Positions 45,317 through 56,023 of a stretch of DNA of 64,000 bases are shown here, one piece after another. The position numbers and the translations under genes were made by a program. Origin of the DNA: Scytalidium lignicola (lineage: Eukaryota > Ascomycota > Leotiomycetes); the NCBI GenBank assembly GCA_002812745.2, contig NCSJ02000191.1, positions 1-64,000 of the forward strand. The letters are read 5' to 3'. The notes beneath the pieces are model-generated. The model ran no database searches and was not told the DNA's origin. It saw nothing but the letters and a program-made list of their open reading frames with translations. Within the stretch, counting starts at the first letter, position 1. Each line of letters opens with the position of its first letter.

Positions 45317-46637
45317 GGTGACCCTGTTATTGGTTATGTTAAAATGAGCATGCAAATTGATGTCTGAGTCTGATGTTGATATTATGACTTTAACATCCTG
45401 GTTTCAAATGCCAAGTGAATTCTCATCTGTAGTCTATAGCATGTTAAGTTAATGGGAGTGCAGGAAGGTGGGATTGACGTGGAACTTCTTCGGAACCGAC
45501 ACAACGTTGCCAGTGAGCAGTCTGGCCCTACAATGCATCCACAGCCTCAGTCTCCCCACGGTTGGAAAGACTAAAGTAAGAAGCACAGCGGCGGTACCGG
45601 AAACTTCCATGCACTCACCCCGCCAAGTTGCAGTTGGACATGGGGTGCTGCGCGGACCGCCAGCGGGCCTTCTGCGAACCTTGCTGGTGCAGGCGGAGTG
45701 TCTTGGCTGCTTACGTTCCAGTGGCATGATGCCGCCATTTACAGGTGGTTGAAGCCAAGATTACAGGGCTCTGCATATGTAGGATAGGCTACAGGGAATG
45801 CATTATCTGCAAATGGACATCGTTTGGGTGCGAGAGGAGGGGCCACGAGACTATGCACCACTGCCGCAGCTGCCTGTAATAGCATCCTGTCTTGTCCGTC
45901 TCTTCTCTCTTGTCCAGTGGCATGCTAGAGCAACGGCTAATAATAAGACCTAAGGGATGTATATACCCGTACCGAGGGTCGGCGACCTTATTACCGGTAT
46001 TCAAGAGGCTCTTAATTACTCAGCACTTAAGCATAAAGTTTAGGTGTTGCGTTTGCTGTCCACGCGTCTCGTGGTCCGAATGCTACCCAATATCCACCCG
46101 GTTCTCGGTTTACCCTAGCTCCTCGGCGATGCATCAAGTGGAAGAAACTGCAAATTCAGTATAAATAGCAAAATAGTTGCTATACTTGGATATATATTGT
46201 AAAGTAAGAAAAGGTAGAACCACCGGGGCACACACTATATTTAACTGCGGCGCTGTGATCATGGCTTCTTCGGTAACAAAAATGACAAGTGACTGAATTT
46301 GCAAATTGGGCGACCTCTTGATACGTTGTACTGTAGAAGACAGGCGTTCATTTCAAGCTACATGCAGTTGGTGAGCTTAAGTGGAATATAATTAGACATA
46401 ATGAATACAGTAACAAAAGCCGACTTCAATCTTAATTAAGCAATTTCGTACGGGCATCATTACTGTATTGTCACAACTCCACTGAAAATAGAAAGGAATT
46501 CCTGTCCGAAGCCAGATTGTACTGTATTTGTCTACATCCGCAACCCACCTCTTTCTATCCACTAACCTTCCCCTATTCATCCCTACCCCTAGCCATCCTC
46601 GAGATCTAATCAGGCCTTACCAGCAGACCTAAACCCC
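45317..46637. other. Intergenic, no supported gene
   Basis: Upstream region of the S8 fusion gene and 3' flank of the 46,638 gene. A GC-richer patch at 45,450-45,740 is open on both strands but shows no domain, signal or homology I can recognise; it could be a relic exon. The remainder is non-coding. Confidence 0.4.
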
Positions 46638-47531
46638 TTATCCATCGTGCACGAAAGCCACGGCACTAAGCTCATTCAGATCAACATCCCCCAAATGGTT
46701 GCAATCATACTTGCGCAACTTGTTCGTCGGCTTCAGCGTCGGGTCGTAGAGAATAGGATCATCTTTTGGCGTCCGCCCAAATACCTTCTGGAACGAGCTG
46801 ACCATATCAGCCTGCGCCTGGATCTTGAACGTCGCGCGAAACTCGTTCTCCTCGTCCTCTCTCTTCAACAACACCGCCGTGCGCACGAACGCCGGCACAC
46901 CGGTGCCCATGGTGCGGTTTTCGAGCAGCGTCCAGCTCGCGCTGTTGGAGCCCCCGTAATTGCGCCCTACGAGGTCGATGGAGCCCACCACGGCCGTCGC
47001 ATCGCTGGTTTCCCGGCTGACTGTCTTCTCCCACTTAACCGAACCCCCCAGCGTTGCACCCAACACCCCTCCCCCGACATTGGCATCGCCACCAACCGTA
47101 CTGCTTTCCTGTTGCTTCGTCGGCACTAGAATCATGCGACCCTTGGGTGCGATCTGGATGACTTCCGGGTCTGCTGTGCCACCGTTGTCGCTAGCAAATG
47201 TGAAGCCCAGGTGTGCCTCGGCGATGCGACGAGCTCTCTTGCGTGAGTCTAGGCGGAATTCGAAGACCAGTAGCGTGGCAGGTTCGCTGTCAGGTTCCAG
47301 GTAACCGTGGATCACATCGATGGCCAGACAGCGAACGTCGACTGCACCCTTGCGCTCGACGATATTCTGGCGCTGCTGTGGTCTGCGCGGGTCGTTTTGT
47401 GTGCGATATGTGCTGTCTGTGTCGCCGTCTGCGCCCTCGTCCATTTCGATGGAGAAGTTCATTAACCCAGTGCCCTGATCATCTTCGTCGCTGTTGTATT
47501 CTCCACTCTCATTGTTCTCGAACTCACTCAT
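46638..47531 (-). CDS. Uncharacterised protein, probably cytosolic
   Basis: Single-exon 297-residue protein. Residues 1-60 are acidic and low-complexity (MSEFENNESGEYNSDEDDQG). A predicted beta-rich body follows: VDVRCLAIDVIHGYLEPD, ATLLVFEFRLDSRKRARR, IQIAPKGRMILVP, then a Gly-rich stretch (VGGDANVGGGVLGATLGGSV) and RNYGGSNSASWTLLENRT. Alternating hydrophobic residues suggest a beta-sandwich or pore-like fold, but I see no diagnostic motif and recognise no family. No signal peptide. It lies between the S8 fusion gene (same strand) and the NLR-like gene (divergent, about 590 bp), so it could be a partner of either. Confidence 0.7.
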   Translation of the reverse strand: MSEFENNESGEYNSDEDDQGTGLMNFSIEMDEGADGDTDSTYRTQNDPRRPQQRQNIVERKGAVDVRCLAIDVIHGYLEPDSEPATLLVFEFRLDSRKRARRIAEAHLGFTFASDNGGTADPEVIQIAPKGRMILVPTKQQESSTVGGDANVGGGVLGATLGGSVKWEKTVSRETSDATAVVGSIDLVGRNYGGSNSASWTLLENRTMGTGVPAFVRTAVLLKREDEENEFRATFKIQAQADMVSSFQKVFGRTPKDDPILYDPTLKPTNKLRKYDCNHLGDVDLNELSAVAFVHDG

Positions 47532-48124
47532 TGCTGTGATAATAATGTCCGGTTAAAACTGCTCTAGAAGACTCTTGTATTCTCCTTTTACTGTAACGAG
47601 CTATGGCCTAGCTAGATCAACAAGATGATTGTATGGTATATATATATAGCCTTTTAAAATTGGGAACCGATCAACAAAAGAAGGGCCAATCCAATGCATG
47701 TTTGAGCAATTGCTCTATCATTCAGCTCTCTTCTTCGTTTTCCGACTTCCCACAATACCCCCCGTCCAGGCTGCATAAATAGGCATAGGCTGCCAGCCAC
47801 AACATACGCCTTCCTGGGCTAACACTTTAGGAGCTGTCAAACCTTGCTCGACCACCTAAGCACTACGGATCCCACCACTAGGCTACTTCGCATGAAATAA
47901 TTACACCCTAGAACCTGAGACGCATGCATACAGCCCGAGCCTGATCGAGAGCGATAGAGAATAATCTCCAAGGCTCAACCCTCACCAGGGCAGCTGTGCT
48001 TCAAACTCGCCTGCTCTCAAAACAGCTTCTATTCTCTTAGATCTATACAATCGATTTTTGAAATAGAACTTCTTCTCTTACCCCTTGTAAAGACTTACTT
48101 TACTCCTGTACAAGACACAACATT
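47532..48124. promoter_or_regulatory. Divergent promoter region, 46,638 gene and NLR-like gene
   Basis: A 593-bp spacer between two head-to-head starts. A TATATATATAG run at about 47,638-47,648 could serve the minus-strand gene (about 110 bp upstream of its ATG). A CT-rich leader (TTCTTCTCTTACCCCTTG) precedes the plus-strand ATG. Shared regulation is possible but unproven. Confidence 0.45.
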
Positions 48125-51100
48125 ATGTCCGAGTCCACTCCAAGTTCTGATAGAGGAAGCAACATATCCAAAGAAGATGAACAGGAAGATGCTATAGATA
48201 CCATCGGCAACAGCAACATAGTGTCTAACGATAATGGAGATGCTGCACATCGGCTACCGCGGCCTGATGGCTTACTCCAGATGTGGTCAGAGGATAACTA
48301 CAACTATGGTGATGTTTTAACAGATTACGAGTACGTCTTTCATTTCCTTTTAACTTCATGTAATTCATGAATTTAATTTATGCAAAATCTTCGCTTCCTA
48401 ACAAGCATTATCCAGTATCGTCGTTGTCCATGGCCTCATGGGACAACGAAGTCGTCCATGGAAGAATCAAGGCTCTGGTGATAGTACCTGGATGACTCAC
48501 CGTCAGTGGGAAGGTAAACGTGTGTTTTCTTTCGGATATAATGTGCGACAGATTCTTGTCGGGCGGCAAACGAGACAGGCTATTCGGAGACAGGCTATCA
48601 AGTTGATGAAGCAGTTGAACAACGATAGAAAAAATGATGTTAAGGTGTGAACAAACCTCTTAAGNAAAAAAATATTTAGAAATGGAAATAACTGACTTAT
48701 ACTATGTGATTAGAGACGCCCAATCGCCTTTATCGCACATGATATTAGCTGCATCATTGTGAAAGATGTAACAACTAACCCTTATGCAATCTTAATCATC
48801 TCTTTACTCACTGTTACCAGGCATTAAACCTATACGACGAGGACCTGGGAGACATTTTCGACTACACTCGACTTTTAGTATGTCTTTTCCCCTAATGTAT
48901 CTATTTCCCAAGTTTATTGGTCTAATACCAACAATAGATATTCTATGGATGTCCTCACAGAAGTAAGGGTCTCCTTGATATGGAGAACCGGATAGCTCGC
49001 TTCCTCTTCGGACACTTCAAAGAGAGTAAAGTTGGAAACGCAGTTACGGTGACATCAGCGAAGAGCCTTGCTGCTGCTGTGATAGAAATCAATGGTCTTT
49101 TCCTTGATTCTAAAACTATTTTGAGAACGCACGTTGTCAGTGTGTATGCAGGTCAGAATGAAGGAGATGATGTCATGGACCCGGTATATGCAACCTTCTC
49201 TTTTAAAATAAAATATTACAATATTAATGACCTTACCATAAGGACGGACTAACTGACTACTGTAGGTCTTTGATACTTTCTGTGGAACACTTGGCGTTCC
49301 ATTTGAACGACAAATTGAGTGTGGTAGTGATGATGGAGAGAGGATCTTTCAAAATCGACAAAAGTTGCTAGCACGTATGTAAAAAGCACCCGGTTATTCT
49401 GGCTCCAATTTATCTGAGAATTTATGATGTTGTTCTAACCTGGAATATTTTCCATTATAGAGCTTACGCCAGATCCTAGGATATTAAGTCATGAGCGAAT
49501 ATTTTTAAACATGGCATCGCCAATTTATACATTCTTGACTGCTCACAATTCCGAGCATCCATTTAATTGGATTACCAGCAACGACACATACCAATCATGG
49601 CTTAATTATCCAAATCCGCAGTTGCTTTACGTATATGGGAAGCACGGCACCCAGGAAGCTTCGGAATTGCTCTTCTACAGCCTTGATGAGACCCGCCAAG
49701 TGTCCGAGAAGAATGAAGTCGTTGTCTACTTCACCTTTGACCAATATGATATGCGTTACGACTCTGCAAAGGACATGCTCGGTACATTCCTAGCCCAAAT
49801 AATCAATCACTATCCTACTCTAGCAGAATTTGTTCTGCTTCAGTTCCAACATCTTAGACGAGACCGTGCGTTTAATGAGTCCGATCTGCTTAGCTGGTTC
49901 GAGTTCTTCCGCGTCAGAGGACAGATCGATGGCGTCACATGTGTTATCAATCATTTTGATGAGTGTGGCGAGCAGTCTCGCCGAAAATTTCTTCAGCTGT
50001 TCTCTAATATCGCCCAGATGCATGAGCGTCCGTGGAAAATCGTTGTGACGAGTCGTGAACCTTGTGCTTTGCTAAATCAACTTGCCGGCTGGCCTGTTCT
50101 TGACCTTGATAATGCTAAACCTGTTACGGAAGGGTATAATGAAGATGGCAAGCAAGACCTCGACTCGTACTCCTCGCACTCGGCAAAATTACTGCCACGA
50201 TTAAGTCTGGATAAAGATTTTGAAGACAAACAAGTTGAGGAAATTGATGAAGCGGAGCCGGAAGTGCGCCAGGTGATTCTCGAACAAGAGAGACTACGGG
50301 ACGACTGGAAGATTGAATCTGGCTTTCAAGACCAATTCGGTTCAGGGGCAGACATGTCTCTAAAATCAATTCTGGAGCGGGTCCTGCAGAGCGTACCTGA
50401 GCCTAATGTAGCGCGAGACATCCTTCTCTGGAGTCTATGGACAGTCCGTCCCCTTACGATCTGGGAGATGGGTATGGCAGTCTTCATGAATTCCCCAAAA
50501 TCAAACGGGACAGAAGCCTGTGCAAGTCCTGATTTTGTGGAATATATTGCAGAGGCGATCAATACATGGTTTGCAGGTATTCTCAAGATATTGGATAACG
50601 AGGTGCTCGTACCAGACAGACGGATCCGAGAAACGCTCAAGGAGTTGATATCGGTCAAATTTGAAAGCACAGAAAAAACCATGGCTCTGACTTGCCTCGA
50701 CTACCTGCAAAGAGATAGTGCCAAGGAGTTGATGGAAACAAAATATAGTCTGCCATATACCCCAGCTGAAAATGATAGCATTTCTATGGAGGCTCCAACC
50801 TTTCCAGACCGCACAAACTTTGCCTCATATTGTATCTACCACTTTTCAAAGCACTTTTCCCGAATCCCCCCTCACCTTAGGTCTTCGGCCTTACTCAAAT
50901 CTTTTGTGGATTCCGAGTCTATAAATTGCTTTTCGCGAGCTCACTGGGTCCTAGCACAACCCATAGAGAGAAGTGCCCGGTCGCGAGGGTTATTCCCTCT
51001 TTTCACGGCAATTGGTCTAGCTGAGGATACAGAACCGTGGATCAGTTGCGATGATGATATCTCTCTTGGCCTTAACGAGGCGGCATTGAATAGCTACAAG

Positions 51101-53931
51101 GATACAGCTCGATCACTCCTAGTCCGAATAGATCACCCCGTAGAAAAACTGCAAGAGGCGCTCATTACGGCAGGTGCCAGCGGTGACGAAGGTGTGCTGC
51201 TGGATATCATGAACTACGCAAAAAAGAAGCATGAAAACTTCCCTTGGCCAACTTCTCTCCTGAACCGCGCAGCATGGTTAGGGTTAAATAAAGTAGTAAC
51301 GCTTTTGCTAGATTCGGGTGTGGCTCCTGATCCCGATCCAACGCAAAACTCAACTCCCATGCATGCGGCTATTCGAAATGGTCATGTTGAAGCTGTCAAA
51401 ATCTTCCTGCAACGAGGCGCAGATCCAATGTATCGTGGGCCATGGGGACAAACGCCAATGCACATGGCAAGTGCTAGTGGCCAGGCAGATATCACGCGTC
51501 TGCTGGCAGAAGCTGGAGCTGATATGAATGCACGAGATGATAACAATTTCACACCGCTATACGAGGCATCTCTCTGGGGTAATTTTAAATCAGTTGAAGT
51601 CCTAGTCAGCCTTGGTGCAGACACCACCCTTGCAACGTCGGTTGAGCGGGATGTTCAAGGGTGGACTCCTCTGATAGTTGCGTCAGAAGAGGGACATATC
51701 CGGTGTGTCAAACTCCTTCTCGCAGCTAAGGCAGATCCAAATCTGGCTGGACCACATGGTACTCCGCTTCACTATGCCATAAGGAAATCACATGAAGATG
51801 TAGTTGAGGAACTCCTCCGCAATGGTGCAGATCCAAATCATTCTACTCTACAACCGCCAGTTCTAGATCAGATCTTTGTTGACATCTGCGATGAAGATCA
51901 GAGATTGAGGCTGCTAAAGTTGTTGATCCAGCACGGCGCAAATATCGATGCCATAGACGCTAACAAAACGTCTCCTCTCATATATGCTGCACAACTTGGT
52001 AATATAGAATGTGCCAAGTACCTCCTAGATCACGGTGCCGATATCAGTCTTGCGGATTATTCTGAACGCAGCGCATTCATCTATGCCATAGACTACAACC
52101 AAATCGAAATTGTCCGCCTCCTTCTGGAAAGGGGAGTAAAGCTGCATGGGACTGAACAGGGAGAGCAAGCACCACTCTTCCGTGCATTAGATAACGATAG
52201 TGTAGTCAAATTGCTCCTAGAGCACGGAGCTGAAATAAATGTACGGTCTTCATATGGCCAGACCCCTCTCATGGTTGCTGCAGAATATGGCTATGAAGCT
52301 AGTCTCAAACTCCTGCTCAGTTACGATGCAGCGATAGACTTAGAAATGGCACGAAACAAGGGAGATATGATTGGTGGATGGACGGCACTCATGTATGGCG
52401 TCGATAGTGGCACAGAGGAAGTAGTACGTCTTCTCGCTGAAGCTGGTGCAAATGTGAACCATCAGGTTTATGACGGATCAACGCCTGTGCATCAAGCAGT
52501 CAACAACGGCACTATAAAGAAATTGATGGAGTTCAGGCCAGACGTTAATATACCCAATATTGACGACAATATGCCTCTACATTTTGTAAGAAGGGGCATG
52601 CCTCTTGAACATGCACAACTTCTCGTCCATGCTGGCGCCATTTTAGACTTTCAGAATAAGGAGGGATATACTCCTCTTGGTGTAGCCTTGTATAACGGAA
52701 ACGATGGTGTTGCGGAATATCTTATTGAGCGAAAGGCAAACGTTAATATCGCATCACAAGCCTATGGTGCACCACTCCACTTAGCATGCCGGAATTCTAC
52801 GATTGACATGGTGCGGAAGCTTGTTGACGCAGGTGCTGATGTCGATCTAGCAGTTCCAGGAATACCAGGAACACCATTACAGGCTACATTACTGCGATAT
52901 ATCACCAAGGAAGTCGATACTATCATCCGTTACTTGGTAGAGGACGCCAGAGCGGATATAAATCGTACTGGTGGAACGTACGGCACAGTCCTCGCCGTTG
53001 CTGCATTACGAGGTTCCTCTGATCTCGTTTCTTATCTTCTAGACAACGGTGCTTCTCCTAGTTTAGCTGATGGAATGGGCCGGCTACCACTCCATCTTGC
53101 CGTGATGAACGGACTTGTTCATGTCAAGTTAATTCAAAAGGCGGGGGTAGATGTCAGGGCTCGAGATAAGACCGGTCGAACCGTTTTGCATTGGGCAGCG
53201 CAAGGTGGCCATCTCGAGGTCCTTAGCTATGTCATCAAACTCCTACAGGAGGATAGCGACTTCAACATAAACGATAAAGACAACGATGGCTGGACGGCAC
53301 TATGTTGGGCATCGCGTGGCTGTGGGATGGAGTCCAGGCCAATATGGGGCGACGCACAAGTCGAGATCTTAAAGTTGCTGTTGGATAACGGCGCTGACAT
53401 ACATGCTAGAGGACGCTTGTCTAATAAAGAGTGGTGGACGCCATTGAATATCGCGCAATACAGTGGCGTTACTGAAGAGGTTATCCAATTCCTAATAAAA
53501 GAAACCTCAAAGAAGACAGGAGATCAGAATGTTGAACACGATGATTGGGGGAAGAAGAGAGTTAACAGTTTCAGACGTGTGGGGACGAGGGCATACCTAC
53601 ATTCTGGATACGGTTGCATGTCCTGCCTTGGAGTAAGTGAAGATTTTTATCTCTCTAACTACATAATATCTAAGATTTCAGAACTGACAACGACGACATC
53701 AAGGAAATCCGAGGAATTCGATACCAGTGCAAAGACTGTCTTGATTTTAACTTCTGCTACAAGTGCTATAACTCACGGCGCAGATTGCACATTGAGGGCC
53801 ATTTATTTGACGAGATTGGACCAGAGTTTGGATCTACCTATGGGGATAGTGAGACGCCGTCTCATCAAGGTTCAGACCATGAATCAGACAGCAGTGACTC
53901 GGATGATGACGGACACGATCAAGATTCATAG
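48125..53931 (+). CDS. Giant NLR-like protein: alpha/beta-hydrolase-like, NACHT-like, about 22 ankyrin repeats, ZZ zinc finger
   Basis: Exons: 48125-48330, 48416-48644, 48714-48767, 48821-48877, 48938-49183, 49266-49374, 49461-53632 and about 53682-53931. The N-terminal domain follows the SesB/lipase-like pattern: DIVVVHGLMG, RVFSFGYN, then RRPIAFIAHDISCIIVKD where the nucleophile elbow GHSxGG is expected, and IFYGCPHRS. A NACHT-like domain starts near residue 345. Its P-loop reads YVYGKHGTQEAS (no GK[ST]), its Walker B reads VTCVINHFDECGE, and IVVTSREP follows. About 22 ankyrin repeats span residues 900-1650 (e.g. GQTPLMVAAEYGY, GRTVLHWAAQGGHLEV). The end is a ZZ finger: HSGYGCMSC, then EIRGIRYQCKDC, FCYKC and HIEGH. 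GTAAGT/CAG at 53,633-53,681 leaves the last exon one base out of frame, so that junction needs another splice choice or has an indel. Unspliced, the frame ends at 53,959. Confidence 0.85.
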
Positions 53932-54354
53932 GTTACTCCCATGGCATCTTCATCAATAGGAAGTAGTTTTACAATAGTTGAACTTAGCGAAGATCGTTCT
54001 CGTTGTGTTATTGATACCAAATACTGGACTGTGGGATACGGAATGGCTGATGTGCGTTGAAGTAGAAAAGTCGAGGAAAGCAGCCAAGAAATAAAGTACA
54101 CAATAGCTGGTGATATACTTCTCTAATAACTTCAAAATACCCTGTTAATAGCTTGGGCCATGGCTGTAAATATAATTAAACCCCATCTTCAAATCCACCA
54201 AGAGTGTAGTATGCAAAAGGATATTATGCATATTATTTGTAAATTGATTTTTATTATAAGATATCCCTCATCAACCAGCATAATTGACTACCGATCTTGA
54301 AATATCTTGATCTAGTACAGTATATAACTGTAGCCCCCCTTATATTAAGCTAAC
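53932..54354. other. Intergenic between convergent genes
   Basis: 3' flanks of the NLR-like gene (+) and the MAPEG gene (-). AT-rich, no gene or repeat recognised. Confidence 0.4.
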
Positions 54355-54908
54355 CTACAATCTCTTCCCAGCCATCCAAAGCAAGCTCATGCAACTCGTA
54401 TTCCCCCACCACCAGCACAAACCTCTAACCTGAGAAAACTCATCACGATCAATGCATATATATGCAACTGCATACAAAGTTCTTGCAAGCGTATAACTAG
54501 CCATTAATCCATTGATGACTCCAGCTGGAACACCGGCATGGTTCGCTAACAAAACTGCAGCTACAAACAGCGTGTAGTTCTCCACGGCGTTAGCATGAGC
54601 GCTCTCCCATCTCTTGAGCATATTTAGCGTCCATCGCGATATTTTACCATCGGCAATCATCTTCTCGCCGTATTTGGCTAGGTCTTCACGTGGTGAGGCG
54701 TTATGGTCAATTTTGAAATACTGTTTGGGTGTGCGAGAGGACATTATGCCATATGCGAAGAGGAAATGGCCTATGAGAAAACCAGCTGAGAGGTTTGGTG
54801 GTGCTTGATCACCTTTTGTAAGAGCACGGAGGCCCAAGGTGGTGAGGAGTGAGGACCTGCAGCCGCTGTCAAACACTTGTAGATTTAATGCTTGATCATA
54901 ACTTACAT
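54355..54908 (-). CDS. MAPEG-family membrane protein
   Basis: The main exon (54856-54355) encodes about 167 residues. The conserved MAPEG segment is RWESAHANAVENYTLFVAAV, followed by ANHAGVPAG, YTLARTLYAVAYI and C-terminal hydrophobic parts, giving four membrane segments. MAPEG members include glutathione-dependent enzymes and fungal proteins of unknown substrate. The frame has no ATG before residue 40 or so. Upstream, minus strand 54,908-54,907 is AT followed by GTAAGT, and a 50-nt intron (54906-54857, TTTGAC, CTGCAG) ends just before G TCC TCA. The spliced start is therefore AT|G TCC TCA CTC (MSSLLTTLGL), a start codon divided by an intron. The splice signals are strong, but transcript evidence is lacking. 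Confidence 0.75.
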
Positions 54909-55129
54909 ATTGTGTATGGGCAAAAAAGCAAGAAAGTTTATGTGATTAAAATCACTTAGAAGAGAGAGCTTGTTAGGAATAGAAGCAGTGATAAAGGCTT
55001 TACACTTAGATTAAAAATTTTCGTCGATGGTGTTCTGTCACAATAAGTTAGCTTCGGTGACTTTTAATAAGCAAGGAAGAAAAACCATCCGTACACGTGG
55101 ACCTGTTCCAAAAGGCATTAACGTATTGG
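54909..55129. other. 5' flank of the MAPEG gene
   Basis: Presumptive 5' UTR and promoter. Nothing specific recognised. Confidence 0.35.
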
Positions 55130-55345
55130 CCCCCTTCCCCGACCAGCCATGGCCCCCGGCCACCTAATTTCGGCTACAATCAACCACCATAATCACCATA
55201 ACCACCACTAATTGTATAGTTGAATAAATTTAATTATTAAAAAGCGATTACTCAAATATATCATAATCCATAACCATTTCCTTCCAAACTACTTTAGCAA
55301 AGCTTACTTTACCTTTTAAAGTTAACCTCCATTGTTTTTCTAGGT
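55130..55345 (-). repeat. Dispersed 0.2-kb repeat, copy 2 (inverted copy of 21,155-21,365)
   Basis: Reverse complement of 21,155-21,365. It includes ATTGGCCCCCTTCCCCG, GCTACAATCAACCACCATAA, CATAATCCATAACCATTTCC and CTTTTAAAGTTAACCTCC. Unlike the first copy it lies in a normal-composition region between two intact-looking genes. Confidence 0.8.
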
Positions 55346-56023
55346 CTGGGTTGACCCATATGTAAGAACAGATGAAGTTTACGAGTAAGGTATCAATTAG
55401 CGATATTTATAGTCCACTACCATCATATGATGTTAAAGACAATAAAGTGTCTGTAAACAGGGAATCATGTTGAAAGTTGAAGCCAACTGAGTATACGATA
55501 TTCATAGACACTAAGAATGAGAGTATCCTGCGATAGGTTATGTAATCATATAGTTGACACAGGACGGAAGTTCTTGACAAAGTGGACATGATGTCAAACT
55601 AAAATTTTAAGATTGGAAAGAACTAACGCAAGTATCAGTAATACCGTACCTTCAGGGCATAACGACCAGATAAACTGAAGATATCACTTTCTCCAACAGG
55701 AGCCAAGCTACCCCAAACTGAAATAACTAATTATAACCTATTTATAAAGGCATCGAATTTTTTACTGCCCTACATAGACCTGAAACGTCCTACTCAGATT
55801 AATTATGGTTGAATCTGCCTGGCTGATCCATGAAAATGGGCTACGACGTAAAAATTTCCAGTCTATTGATATACCAAAATTCACTACCTCGGATACAAAG
55901 AAATATCTGTTCAATTTCGGTATTTCCACGTCAAAGAAAGNAAAAAAGAAAAAGAAACTAAATAAAACTTGTAAACTATATCAACGAAATATGGCTTCCA
56001 GTTTTAAAAGCTTCAGGAGAAAA
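55346..56023. other. 3' flank of the sacsin-like gene, no gene seen
   Basis: Non-coding sequence. One N precedes an A-run at about 55,941. An open frame across 55,805-56,263 is mostly antisense to the BTB coding region and is not a gene. Confidence 0.4.

Noticed and set aside
45449..45752. Overlapping open frames on both strands in a GC-richer patch
   Set aside because: No domain, no signal peptide, no splice partner; the Arg/Pro-rich or Cys-containing translations look like shadows of composition.
46647..47304. Plus-strand frames of up to 160 codons
   Set aside because: Antisense to the well-formed 297-residue gene at 46,638-47,531 and without start context or homology.
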